Below, in pieces: positions 18,092-27,257 of a DNA stretch of 64,000 bases (position 1 is its first letter; each line of letters begins with the position of its first letter). The DNA comes from Paulinella micropora (lineage: Eukaryota > Cercozoa > Imbricatea > Euglyphida > Paulinellidae), in assembly GCA_019918135.1 (NCBI GenBank), contig WBZZ01003884.1, positions 289,108 through 353,107 on the forward strand, written 5' to 3'. The notes below the pieces were generated by a model. It was not told the origin of the DNA. It saw only the letters and a program-made list of their open reading frames with translations, and did not search any database. The position numbers were made by a program, and so were the translations under genes.

Positions 18092-18649
18092 ATGAGCACT
18101 ACCGCGAAACGCAAAGCTGTTCCTTCTCCGGCCTCCCCGCCCCTGAAGAAAAAAGCACGCCTGCCACGTCCACCGCAAGTGCCTGTGCTAGCGGAAGAAG
18201 ATCTGGTCCTGATTAAGCGAGGGTCTGCAGCGGTCAACCGCGCCTTCTGTGCCCAACGCCGCAGGTACCGGGCCTGTTGGGGAAACTCCGCGTCGACCGA
18301 AGCCAGGGTCGCGGCCTTAGGCCAAAGAGTTCAGGAAGTTAGCGCACAGGCTACCGCAGCGGCGCCCTTGTTGCGTGAGCTCTTCGGCGCCGTGGCGGGC
18401 GCCTACGTACTGTTGCCCCCGCTGCTGCAAGTCAACGACGACGCGGTTGCGAGTGGAGAAAGCTACGCCCTGCGTGAGTGCAACGGCGAAGATTGCGGAG
18501 AATTGTTGTGTGAGGCAGAGTCTGACAATTGCGCGTGTGGTGCGGTCTGGGACGACTTCGGGCAACAGCTGAACAAGACCTCGGCCCCCGCGCAACCGAG
18601 CACGACAACCGGGGGTGCACCCCAAAAGCCGGCGCAACAACTACAATAG
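18092..18649 (+). CDS. small basic and Cys-containing nuclear-type protein, unknown function
   Basis: 185 residues. The N-terminus has a clear nuclear-localisation-type stretch (SPPLKKKARLPRPP), followed by a helical middle (VAALGQRVQEVSAQATAAA) and a Cys-rich acidic segment (CNGEDCGELLCEAESDNCAC) that could bind metal. The C-terminus is low-complexity Ser/Thr/Pro/Gln. ATG 18092 is chosen because sequence before it is unlike coding sequence. AATAAA lies 33 nt after the stop. I recognise no family. It is convergent with the gene ending at 18730. Confidence 0.6.
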   Translation: MSTTAKRKAVPSPASPPLKKKARLPRPPQVPVLAEEDLVLIKRGSAAVNRAFCAQRRRYRACWGNSASTEARVAALGQRVQEVSAQATAAAPLLRELFGAVAGAYVLLPPLLQVNDDAVASGESYALRECNGEDCGELLCEAESDNCACGAVWDDFGQQLNKTSAPAQPSTTTGGAPQKPAQQLQ

Positions 18650-18681
18650 GGGGGGTGTACAGGCCAAGCAAGTCGCTAAGC

Positions 18682-18687
18682 AATAAA
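18682..18687 (+). terminator. AATAAA polyadenylation signal
   Basis: Lies 33 nt after the stop of the 18092-18649 gene. Confidence 0.55.
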
Positions 18688-18729
18688 ATCGTGTTTTTAT
18701 TACAAATTCCGGTGTGTACAAACCTTAAA

Positions 18730-20742
18730 CTAAGCTAGCTCCGGCAGCAGCTGCAAGCTGCCCGCGTACCGCCGGAACAGGGCCGGATCCACGTCCCGCA
18801 GGGGCCGGAACAGCCCCGCGGCGCTAGGCCTGCCCGTCGTGTCCGCGGCGGGCTTGAAGTCGCACCAGGCGCGGGGGCACATGATCAGGGCCTGCCACAT
18901 GAAGCAGACTAGCAGCAGCCAGGGGTGGGGAATGCGCCGGGCAAACCACAGGTCCCGGCGGTCGCCGCTGGCACTGACCATGAGCGCCCTGGCCAACGAC
19001 ACGAGTGCACAGTGTGTCTCGACCACCTGGTCGCAGCCGGGATAGGACAGCGTGTCTTCCTGTGCACTGTACAGCGTAACAGTGCGGCCGCCGCTGACGC
19101 GCCCGAACGCGCTGCGCACGGCCGCATAAAATGGGTCCTCCACGTCTATGGGCTCGGGATAAGATTCGCCGTTGGAGTTGTAGATGTACAAGTCCAGCCT
19201 CCCGTCGTCGGCTTGTTGCTTGAACAAGAGCTGGCTGTGCTCGAGGATGCGCAGCTCAGGGTCGGCCGGCGCTCCCTGGTGCAGCAGAAAAGTGTTGTAG
19301 CGCCGGAGCTCTGAGGTGGTGACACCGATCGTGAGCCCCGCGCGCGGCAGCCACCTGAGTTCCCGGGGGCACAGCCGCTCGAAGGGCCTCCACGCCCGGC
19401 CGTCGGGCCGGGTGACAGTGAAGGTAGGCAGCCCGGCCAGCACCAGCTTGCCGTACGCGCCGTGCCAATCACCGTCGTAGTCGGTGAGGGTCTGCACGCC
19501 GAACCAGAGGCAGCCCTCCCGGTAGCCCGGGTTGCGGCGCCAGTCCCAGCGGGGCGCCTGCTCGTGCACGCAGCGCAGCCACCAGCCCAGCACCCAGCGC
19601 TCGCCGGGGCGGTACTGGATCTTGTTGTCCCAGCCCAGCACCACGGGCCAGCGCCGCGGGGGCAGCGGCAGCCCGGAAAGTACGGGCGGGCCGGCCAGCA
19701 CCTCGCGGCCGTAGAACTCGACGCCCGTGCGCGCCGACGCGTAACCCCAGGCCAGCGCGAAGCGTGCAGTGAGCGGGCCGTAACGGGAGGCCGTGCGTGA
19801 CCAGCGCGCGTCGCCCCCCACGCGCCGGCTGTACACTCGGACCAGCATTTCGTACAGGCGCGGCGTCTGCAACCCCGCGGCGGGCACGTACAAGCCCTGC
19901 TGGTAGTGGACCAGCCCGAAATCCGCTCTAGTGCGTGCGAAGCTCTCCGCCACCTGCGCCGTGCTCCAGTCACCACCGGGCTCCAGGGCCTCGTACAGCG
20001 CGCGCTGGAAGGCCTCGAGCACGGTGTACAATGGCACGGGGTCGGCGAGCGCGCCGGCCGGCCGCCCGTGCCAGGCTAGCAAGCCCTTCGCCCGCGGGTC
20101 GCTAGCGCGGCCGCACAGCGCTCGCAGGCTGTGCGGCAGCGGCAACGCCAGGAGGCAGAACGGATCGCGCGCCCACAGCCGGCCGAACACGCCGTTGCTC
20201 TCCGGCACCGGCACCGGCGCACGCGAGATATCTGAGCCGCTAAGCAGCGACCGGACGCCGAGGCCGAGGCGAAACAGGGGAGAGCGCCCCGCGCAGTACT
20301 GCAGCGCCTTCCGCAGCCACCGGAGCTCGGCGTGAGTGGGAGACCAAGAGTAACGTTCGAGCAAAGACAACAGGTGTTCAACCTCGCGGTGTCGGTCTGC
20401 TGGCGGGATCTCCCGGAGGTACGTCAGCAGCGCACGCACCGCTGCTGTCATGGTCCAGCCCCCCGCCCCGCGGCTGTTGGGCTCGGGCGGGCGTCCGTCA
20501 CGGACACACTCTTGCACCCAGTCGGGGATGCACTTAGACCAGAGCTTGCCGTCCGTGGCCTCTCGTACTAGCTGCCAGCGCCATTCGGGCCAGTGCGACG
20601 AGTCGCGCAGTTCAGAGGGCTGTGAACGCAGGTGTAAGGTCCCGCGGGGCAGCCGCCGCAAGCAGGCTAGGTACTGTTGGAACTGGGCTTGGATCGTGTT
20701 ACATTGCGTTAGCTCGAGAAAACACACCGTGCACCGTTCCAT
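18730..20742 (-). CDS. paralogous large protein with papain-like protease signature (copy 1)
   Basis: About 670 residues from ATG 20742. It is a paralogue of the genes at 21127-22722 and 33926-36217. Shared blocks are AW(G/S)YA(S/A)ART, WPVVLGWDNKI, RWVLGWWLR, LRRYNTF and HPWLLLV. Near the C-terminus all copies show His, then a polar Asn or Asp after a beta strand (EHSQLLF...LYIYNSN), then a Cys starting a helix (THCALVSLARALM). That order resembles the Ulp1/adenain (clan CE) cysteine protease fold. Here the acid position is Asn, so activity may be lost. This is an inference, not a recognised domain hit. An upstream in-frame extension to 20874 is GC-rich and less likely to be coding. Confidence 0.6.
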   Translation of the reverse strand: MERCTVCFLELTQCNTIQAQFQQYLACLRRLPRGTLHLRSQPSELRDSSHWPEWRWQLVREATDGKLWSKCIPDWVQECVRDGRPPEPNSRGAGGWTMTAAVRALLTYLREIPPADRHREVEHLLSLLERYSWSPTHAELRWLRKALQYCAGRSPLFRLGLGVRSLLSGSDISRAPVPVPESNGVFGRLWARDPFCLLALPLPHSLRALCGRASDPRAKGLLAWHGRPAGALADPVPLYTVLEAFQRALYEALEPGGDWSTAQVAESFARTRADFGLVHYQQGLYVPAAGLQTPRLYEMLVRVYSRRVGGDARWSRTASRYGPLTARFALAWGYASARTGVEFYGREVLAGPPVLSGLPLPPRRWPVVLGWDNKIQYRPGERWVLGWWLRCVHEQAPRWDWRRNPGYREGCLWFGVQTLTDYDGDWHGAYGKLVLAGLPTFTVTRPDGRAWRPFERLCPRELRWLPRAGLTIGVTTSELRRYNTFLLHQGAPADPELRILEHSQLLFKQQADDGRLDLYIYNSNGESYPEPIDVEDPFYAAVRSAFGRVSGGRTVTLYSAQEDTLSYPGCDQVVETHCALVSLARALMVSASGDRRDLWFARRIPHPWLLLVCFMWQALIMCPRAWCDFKPAADTTGRPSAAGLFRPLRDVDPALFRRYAGSLQLLPELA

Positions 20743-21126
20743 CCCAGCGGCGGCGGACAAGCGCACCGCCCGGGGCGACCGGCTCTCCCAAGTGCGGTGT
20801 GGCGTGTTTACAGTATCGGTGGTGCCGAAACACGAGCCCCTTCGCAGCGCCTGACCCTCTCCCTCCCCCCCCAAAACCCCCCCGCCAAACCCTGGCAGGA
20901 CTACGGCAGAGGATGGGAGGGGAAAGGAACAGCCAGCCCCTCAGTGGGGGGGGGGGGAAACCGTCCGGGGGGAGAGGAATTGCCTGGGGAATCGCCGAGA
21001 GGGGGGGGGGGCCGCGCGGGGGGAATCGTCAACGGAGGAGAGAATCGTCGAGAGGAATTGCGAGCCCACCAACACGAAAAACCCCCGCGGACGAATCTTT
21101 CTTTTTTTGCGTTGTGTAACGTTGGC
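20743..21126. promoter_or_regulatory. divergent spacer between two paralogues
   Basis: Head-to-head arrangement of the two family members. Contains G homopolymers at 20946-20957 and 21002-21011 and a TTTCTTTTTTTGCG tract before ATG 21127. Probably holds both promoters. Confidence 0.45.
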
Positions 21127-22722
21127 ATGCACAGAGCCCCACGTCGTCTTGCCCGAGCGGACCCACCAACGGTCTGGTTTCCTGAACTGCTACAGGTGTG
21201 CCTGGCCCTGGCACCAGCAGGACATGTCGACGCACAGGTGTTGGTGCGGGCGGGGCTGCATTTCTTCGAGCAACACCCCCCGCCACGCCCGCCCGCACGT
21301 CCGCTGTTCACCAATCTCCTGCGGCTCGTGGCTGGCCGTCCCTGGCACGACGACCTAGACGTCCTTCGCCGCGTCGTCGTGCTGCTGGAAGGGGGGCACT
21401 TGCGGTGGGTAGACCTGGGCGCCAGGGCCAGGCTGCTAGCGCACGACCTGGAGTCGCCGAACGCCGACGTTAACCTGTTGTTCGACCGGGATCCCGTGTG
21501 CTTCCTGTCGCTGGGCCGCTGCTATGCCGACAGCCGGCTCGTCAGCGCGCGCCGGACCGTACACCTCGTGGACGTGCTGAACTACTTCGAGCGAGCCTTG
21601 CGCTGGGCGCTCGAGTGGCCCGACGCCGGTGAGCCGCTGGTGCCCTGCCGGCCCTGGCCCGTGCTCAACGCCGGGCTTGTCACTGATCAGCGCGGGTGCT
21701 TCGCGACCGGGCGCTGGGAAATAGCTAGGCTGCACTGGCTGGCGCTGGCACTGCCGCGGCGCCGCGGTCTGGGCCCGCTGTCAGCCGCCGCCGCGTTCGC
21801 CTGGAGCTACGCGGCCGCCCGCACGCGCTACAAATTCGCCGGCTGCTACGTCGATGCCAGCGCCCCATTGACCTTGCACTACGTGCCGGTCCGCTGGCCG
21901 CGCGTGCTGGGGTGGGACGACCGCATTGCCGTGACGGCCGGCGAGGCCTGGGTGCTGCGGTGGTGGCTGCGCGCCATCGGCGACGTGAACCGGTTCGACT
22001 GGCAGCGCAACGTGGGCTTCCGGAACGGCCGCGTGTTCTTCGGGCTGGGTCTGCTGGCCTCGTGGAACCCACGTTGTGGCACCGGCATCAACAGTAGCGG
22101 CGACGCGGTGCTGCGGAAGCTGCACGAGTTCCGGTACGGACAATGTCGGCCGTTCGCGAGTTTGTGCCCGCGCCGGGTCAGCTGGGACCTCGATGACGCG
22201 GCCTCCGATGTGACCATAGCAGAACTGCGGCGGTACAGCACGTTCGTCGTCGGCCGGCGCTCGGTCGACACGCGCCTGCACTACGTGGTGTGGCACCACT
22301 GTTGCCGGCGGCTGTACTACTACAACCCCAGCCGGCCCGCTACCGCGGTAGAGCTCGCCTGCCTGGCTGAGACACTGGCCGACCGGTTAACGGTCCAGAC
22401 AACGGACGACAGCGGCACGCCCGACCAGGACGGCAGCGAGCGCAGCTGCTTCTTGCTGTCGTTGGCACGGGCGCTGATGGTCGCACACAGCCACGACCCC
22501 GGGGACTTGTCGTACGACCGACCGATCGGGCACCCCTGGTTGCTGTTGGTGTCGGCAGTCTGGCGGGGCCTGCTGCTGAAGGACGAAGAGAGGGCCCTGT
22601 GGCTGCCCAAAGCTACGGGCCCGGCGGAAGAGGCCGCCCTGAGCCGTCGGCTGTTTGCGCCGCTGGCCGGCTCCGCCGGCCTCGAAGCGCTGGGCGCGCG
22701 CGTGCAACTAATCCCCGGGTAG
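21127..22722 (+). CDS. paralogous large protein with papain-like protease signature (copy 2)
   Basis: 531 residues. Clear paralogue of 18730-20742: AWSYAAARTRYKF, WPRVLGWDDRI, AWVLRWWLRAIG, NRFDWQRNVGFRNGR, LRRYSTFVV and IGHPWLLLVSAVW align with copy 1. The C-terminal His (LHYVVW), strand with Asn (LYYYNPS) and Cys (RSCFLLSLARALMV) repeat the copy 1 pattern. Asn replaces Asp, so if this is a clan CE-like protease it may be inactive or use another acid. The two genes are head to head, which suggests an inverted duplication. The start ATG 21127 is the first in frame after a G-rich non-coding stretch. Confidence 0.62.
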   Translation: MHRAPRRLARADPPTVWFPELLQVCLALAPAGHVDAQVLVRAGLHFFEQHPPPRPPARPLFTNLLRLVAGRPWHDDLDVLRRVVVLLEGGHLRWVDLGARARLLAHDLESPNADVNLLFDRDPVCFLSLGRCYADSRLVSARRTVHLVDVLNYFERALRWALEWPDAGEPLVPCRPWPVLNAGLVTDQRGCFATGRWEIARLHWLALALPRRRGLGPLSAAAAFAWSYAAARTRYKFAGCYVDASAPLTLHYVPVRWPRVLGWDDRIAVTAGEAWVLRWWLRAIGDVNRFDWQRNVGFRNGRVFFGLGLLASWNPRCGTGINSSGDAVLRKLHEFRYGQCRPFASLCPRRVSWDLDDAASDVTIAELRRYSTFVVGRRSVDTRLHYVVWHHCCRRLYYYNPSRPATAVELACLAETLADRLTVQTTDDSGTPDQDGSERSCFLLSLARALMVAHSHDPGDLSYDRPIGHPWLLLVSAVWRGLLLKDEERALWLPKATGPAEEAALSRRLFAPLAGSAGLEALGARVQLIPG

Positions 22723-22952
22723 TTTCGCTCCGTGACCTAGACCGGGGGTGCGGTGCGCGCCACCCCCCCCCCCTTTCCTCCCTTTCCCGGCCGGCCGTGT
22801 GGAAAAGGGGGGGGGGCTGGCCTTTTTTTTGGCAGAGCCAGAGTTTTAAAAAAAATGGCTCCCAATCAGCGGTTTGGAGAGAGCTCTAGTTTGCAAAGAA
22901 GAAAAAAAAGGAAAACTAGCCTCTTGCCTTGTGCTAGGTAAAACTCGAGCCA
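22723..22952. other. spacer with C/G runs
   Basis: Homopolymer runs and GTGCTAGGTAAAACTC just before ATG 22953. Probably holds the promoter and leader of the next gene. Confidence 0.4.
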
Positions 22953-24470
22953 ATGAGTGAACAGACTTCCTACCATTCGCCCCCCGCTGAACAACGGTCT
23001 GGCTTTGGTGTTTTGTCAGACGACGAATACGGCGACGAACAAGGAAACCAAGAGGCCAAAAACTTTGAAAAGTGCCTCTCCGAAGAAGCAGCCCTGCGAG
23101 AGCGCTTTAAGGAGTACTTCAGGGCTGTCTCGCAGCTGTCTACTCTAAAAACACTAGAAAAACAAAAAAAACTAGCAGATGCAAAAGTAGTCCGGGGCCA
23201 GTCCCACCAAGTTCTGCTGGCTGGAGGCGTGGCTATCCGCTGGTGTATATTTCCGCTAAAGCCGCGTAAGTGGTCGTACTCTAAAAATAAGCAGTGGACC
23301 CTAACTCCGAACGGTACAGAAGCAGAGGCGTCCGCAAAGAATATCCTGTCCGCAGAAAAAATTTTGTCTGCTATGCAAGCGGATGCCGAATCCTTATATC
23401 TCGTAGGGGCTAAGCCAAAGGACAACTTGTCTTGGTACATTGGCCCCCTAAAATTTGCTGGTTTCACGTATACCGAGGAGTACAAGAACGTGACGGTGTT
23501 TGCGATAGTAGAAACTATGACTGCTCTGCCCTGGACACTCAAGGACAAATCGGCCTGGTTAATAGTCGAGGCTACCAAAATTCAGTCGACCCTCAGGAGA
23601 TTTATTTGTTACGACAGAAAGGGGGGCCCGACCTGCCGAACCGAAGTGCCCCGGCTTGTCTGGACAGATGTCAGCCACAACAACATCATGGTAGACACAA
23701 AGGGGTACCCACTGATCGTAGATGCCGACCTGGAGTTCATAGAAGAGGAAGAAGAAGGGAAGCGGGTCTTGCAGAACTTGGGCTCGTCCGGCTTTGTGTA
23801 TCCGCTGCCGCCACACTTACAAAAAGAAGAGAACCTGCGGCCATTGGTCTTGATGCATTATTTGCAGCTGTTGTGCAGCGCACCACAGAAGATACGCAGT
23901 GAGCTTAAGTGGCGTAACGCGATGCTTGGCCTGGCCGCTTTTAGGGACGACGACGTCGACCACCTTGTCAGGAGCTTGCAGCTCATGGCCGAGATCGACT
24001 CGTACTACCAGGCAGAAAAAAATCTCGGGCTGGGCTGGGTTTTTCCTCCACACGCAGAGGTTATACACTACAACAGGCAGAAGGCCAAAAAACTGGCAGA
24101 GTCCCGCCCTAACTCGCCCGTGGAACTCCCCATCAATGCCGCGTCGCCCACGGGCGAATACTTTGCCTGCGTCTACTTGTACTACATCCTCAAGAGCCTG
24201 GAAAGCTGCAAACGGTGTACCAACACTAACCCCAGCATTGAGATACTGAGGCGAGCATTGGACAAATTCTACTCCGTCGTACAAGCAAGTGATCAATTTA
24301 GGCTCCAAGAAGAAAAAAGAAAAGAATCTACCAAGGTGCCGAACACGTCTGAGCCGAGCCGGCAGATATTACGGTGGCCCAGGCTCTGGGGGGCCGCGGC
24401 CGAGCCTATACACGCGGGCAGACGAGCGTTCGGCCCCCTGATCTCTCGCGCGTCTCTGGACCGCTCCTGA
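22953..24470 (+). CDS. divergent protein kinase-like protein
   Basis: 505 residues. The kinase-like core is recognised by VWTDVSHNNIMVDTKGYPL (about 232-251), matching the catalytic loop pattern with D as base and N as metal ligand, followed by IVDADLEF, where Asp takes the DFG-Asp position. The N-terminal lobe contains WLIVEATKI, but no obvious Gly-rich loop was found. Composition is lower in GC than its neighbours and Lys-rich. The C-terminal 200 residues are helical with low-complexity ends. It is only distantly related to the four-member kinase family at 50-59 kb. Activity is uncertain. Confidence 0.5.
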   Translation: MSEQTSYHSPPAEQRSGFGVLSDDEYGDEQGNQEAKNFEKCLSEEAALRERFKEYFRAVSQLSTLKTLEKQKKLADAKVVRGQSHQVLLAGGVAIRWCIFPLKPRKWSYSKNKQWTLTPNGTEAEASAKNILSAEKILSAMQADAESLYLVGAKPKDNLSWYIGPLKFAGFTYTEEYKNVTVFAIVETMTALPWTLKDKSAWLIVEATKIQSTLRRFICYDRKGGPTCRTEVPRLVWTDVSHNNIMVDTKGYPLIVDADLEFIEEEEEGKRVLQNLGSSGFVYPLPPHLQKEENLRPLVLMHYLQLLCSAPQKIRSELKWRNAMLGLAAFRDDDVDHLVRSLQLMAEIDSYYQAEKNLGLGWVFPPHAEVIHYNRQKAKKLAESRPNSPVELPINAASPTGEYFACVYLYYILKSLESCKRCTNTNPSIEILRRALDKFYSVVQASDQFRLQEEKRKESTKVPNTSEPSRQILRWPRLWGAAAEPIHAGRRAFGPLISRASLDRS

Positions 24471-24907
24471 GAAAGGCGCAGCTGAGAGAGAGAAAGAGAG
24501 AGAGAGGGAAGAGTAGTCACCACGAAAGAGCTGTGCCTGCCACCCTCGTACAACCTAGTGTAATTAAAAAAAAAGTCCAGAGCCGCGCAAAAACACTCTT
24601 CTTTTTTTTTGGCCGTCTCCTTTTGATTTTTTAATAAGTCTTTTTAGGTACGAGGCTGTACGGCGTTCCTCGTACCTACAAACTCAAAGGTTCGCGCCTC
24701 GGTACGCACCCCCTGCCCATAGTTTGTCGCAGCGCAAGGTCGGTAGGCCATGCCGGCCAGGTTTTTGCAGGGCTTTTGTGATTGAAAGAGTTTAAGCCGA
24801 AGGTTCCGGGAAATTTGTGCGAAATCTTCTTTCCGACCGCAAATTGCGACAAATTCTGCACGAAACCGTCGTTTGTCGGATTTTGCGGACAGTCGAATTT
24901 TTTTTTC
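24471..24907. other. spacer with inverted-repeat flanks
   Basis: After the kinase stop come (GA)n and A/T runs, then from about 24780 sequence that is repeated at about 25150-25245 (GCGACAAATTCTGCACGAAA, CCGTCGTTTGTCGGATTTTG and GCGGACAGTCGA). Confidence 0.55.
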
Positions 24908-25063
24908 AGTTTGGGACATTTCGGCACTGGGCTGAAAATGGGTAGCAAAAAATTCGGGAAACAATTCAGGGAGGGGAAAAATTTATTGTAATTTTCCCCG
25001 CCCGCTCACGTTTCCCGATTTTTTTGCTATCTACTTTTAGTAAGTGCCGGAATGTCCCAAACT
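24908..25063. repeat. long inverted repeat element 5 (hr-like)
   Basis: AGTTTGGGACATTTCGGCAC pairs with GTGCCGGAATGTCCCAAACT; the centre is GGGAGGGGAAAAAT then ATTTTCCCCGCCCG. Confidence 0.87.
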
Positions 25064-25245
25064 TTTTTTGTTTTAATATTTAGAACTCCGGTGAATTTGG
25101 CGACAAATCTTTTTCAGCCGCAAATTCCGTGCAGAAGTTTTCGACCGAAAGTTCCGGCAAATTTCGTGTGCTATTTCCGACCGCAAATTGCGACAGATTC
25201 CGCACGAAACCGTCGTCTGTCGGATTTTGCGGACAGTCGATTTTC

Positions 25246-25401
25246 AGTTTGGGACATCTCGGCACTGCCTAAAAATGGGTAGCAAAAAATTCGGGAAACA
25301 ATTCAGGGAGGGGAAAAATTTCTTGTAAATTTCCCCGCCCGCTCACGTTTCCCGATTTTTTTGCTACCCATTTTTAGGCAGTGCCGAGATGTCCCAGAAC
25401 T
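25246..25401. repeat. long inverted repeat element 6 (hr-like)
   Basis: Almost a copy of element 5. The left arm has GGGACATCTCGGCACTGCCT and AAAAATGGGTAGCAAAAAAT, with exact or near-exact reverse complements in the right arm. Nearly identical flanks show that elements 5 and 6 arose by tandem duplication. Confidence 0.88.
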
Positions 25402-25660
25402 CTTTTTTTTTAATATTTAGAACTCCGGTGAATTTGGCGACAAATCTTTGTCAGCCGCAAATTACGTGCAGAAGTTTTCGACCGAAAGTTCCGGCAAATT
25501 TCGTCTAATAATTCCCGGCCGCAAATGCAGGCAGGCTTTGCACAAAAAACTTGTCGCATCATCTGGCGGACGGCCGAAAACATCTTTTTTTTGTGTGCAA
25601 GAAGAGTTTCGAACGAATCGGGGCAACAGAGAACATCTTAAGGCTTGTACTGTCCACCTG

Positions 25661-26878
25661 CTAACCAGTACGCCGGCGTGCCTCGTACTTACTAAGTTCG
25701 CACTCGATGATTTGCGCCCGGTCGGCAAGCACGAAGCCCAGCACGTACTTCGTAGCGCGCCGCAGGCAGTCGTCCAGCAGCAACGGGGCCCACGCCGCGG
25801 GCAGCGCGGAGGCCCGTTGCTGGAGCTCCTCGTTAGCCAGCGGGCGCAGCAGGCGTGCCAGGCCGGCTACGCCCCCGCGCGCGCGCTGGTACTCTGGTAA
25901 AGCCTCTAGCAGGAAATCATCCCGCAGCCAGCCGTGGGTGTTCCCGAAGAACCTCAGCTCCAGCAAGAGCTGGCGCAGTACGGCCGACGTCGGGGGCGCG
26001 CCGAGTGAGCCGGTCGCGGGGTCCGAGATTGACAGAAAGCCCAGGGCCACCTGCCGGTCGCGTGCGTCGAGCCAGGCCTTGGCGAACCAGCAGCGCGCGC
26101 GCCACGGCAGGCCGTACGCGGGCTGAGGGGGCTCGTGCTGCTCCAGGGGCCAGTCCTGGCCCGCGCGAAAGACGCTGCGCAGGTCGAGGCCGCGTTGTCG
26201 ATAGAGCTGGTACAAGACCTCGAAGGGCACGAACCGCGGGGAGGCGGCCTGTGGCGGGACATGCCAGTAGTGGGCACCCTCGGTACAGACCAACAGCCGG
26301 CCGTGCAAACTTAGCCCCCGGCGGAGGGCGCTGGCGTCGAAGGTACCGCGACTGTTGGAGAAGGTCGCCAGGAACTCGGTCGGGGTCAGCCTAGCGCACA
26401 ATTGTGCCGGAGAGTCGCCGATCACGCAGCCCGTGAGTAGCGGGCAGTCCCCCGCGAGCCGCTGGTCTAGTGGTTTCTGTAAGAACGTTCGCAGGACGTC
26501 CGGCGCGCGCTGTGGCCCCACGCCGTCCAGGGCGCGGACAAGCACCTGTTCCCGCACGTGCGGGAACAGGCCAACCGTGGGCAGGCGCACGAGGACCGAG
26601 TTGCGGAGGCCCGTCGCCGCCGCGAGGCGGAACAGGCTCAAATAGAATTCCGGGCTGGGGAATTGCTGGAGGTTCGTTTGCAGCTCGTCGAACCAGAGGT
26701 GCGAAGGGTGTGGCGTCGGCGGGAGGTCCTCTCGGGAAAGCCGGGGTTTCCACGCTACCACTACTTCCAGGCAGGCGGCCCCGTTGGCAGCGGCGGCGGT
26801 CAAGGGCCGTAGTAAAGCTTGCACCGACTTGAGCTCGGAGGAGATCAAGCGCTCGTCGACTGGGGCGGAGGTTCCCAT
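25661..26878 (-). CDS. conserved-looking hypothetical protein, 405 residues
   Basis: An open frame with the GC-rich codon use of its neighbours. It begins at ATG 26878, just after TTGTAGTTCAGGCTGC on the minus strand. The sequence is mixed alpha/beta with many Leu and Arg, blocks such as LVCTEGAHYWHVPP and LPWRARCWFAKAWLDARDRQ, and no signal peptide or membrane segment. I recognise no family. It diverges from the gene at 27258. It shares no clear blocks with the papain-like-signature family, although its size and Trp/Arg-rich composition are similar. Confidence 0.6.
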   Translation of the reverse strand: MGTSAPVDERLISSELKSVQALLRPLTAAAANGAACLEVVVAWKPRLSREDLPPTPHPSHLWFDELQTNLQQFPSPEFYLSLFRLAAATGLRNSVLVRLPTVGLFPHVREQVLVRALDGVGPQRAPDVLRTFLQKPLDQRLAGDCPLLTGCVIGDSPAQLCARLTPTEFLATFSNSRGTFDASALRRGLSLHGRLLVCTEGAHYWHVPPQAASPRFVPFEVLYQLYRQRGLDLRSVFRAGQDWPLEQHEPPQPAYGLPWRARCWFAKAWLDARDRQVALGFLSISDPATGSLGAPPTSAVLRQLLLELRFFGNTHGWLRDDFLLEALPEYQRARGGVAGLARLLRPLANEELQQRASALPAAWAPLLLDDCLRRATKYVLGFVLADRAQIIECELSKYEARRRTG

Positions 26879-27257
26879 GCAGCCTGAACTACAAGGCCCA
26901 CCAAAAACAACAACAACAACAAAAAGAGAGTTTCAGGTCGGGGGAATTTTCTTTTTTGTGCGCGGCAGTGGTTTGGGACAGGCGCCTGCTAGGAACTTTC
27001 TGGCCTCGCGGCGGATCAGCCGTTTCTTTTTTTACGGAACCGGGCGGGTGTGCTGGGCTAAGGGAAACGAGAAAAAAAGCCAGAAGAGGAGGGGGGGGGG
27101 GGGAGAAAGGCAGAAATCGGCCCAACCAGCGCCGTGGCCGGAGAAGAAGGTGGGCGGGGGGGGGGGAAAGGATGGACCTGGTCGCTAATGAACTACCCGT
27201 TTGGATTTGGGCGGGCCCCTGAGCCTCTTTTTTTTTGTTAATAAGGCTGACAGCACG
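26879..27257. promoter_or_regulatory. divergent promoter region with homopolymers
   Basis: (CAA)n near 26909-26922, G runs at 27091-27102 and 27157-27166, and a TTTTTTTTGTTAATAAGGCTGACAG-type tract directly before ATG 27258. No coding signal was seen. Confidence 0.45.

Noticed and set aside
18529-18738. Second small protein after the 18092 gene
   Set aside because: Shadow frame over the C-terminus and 3' region.
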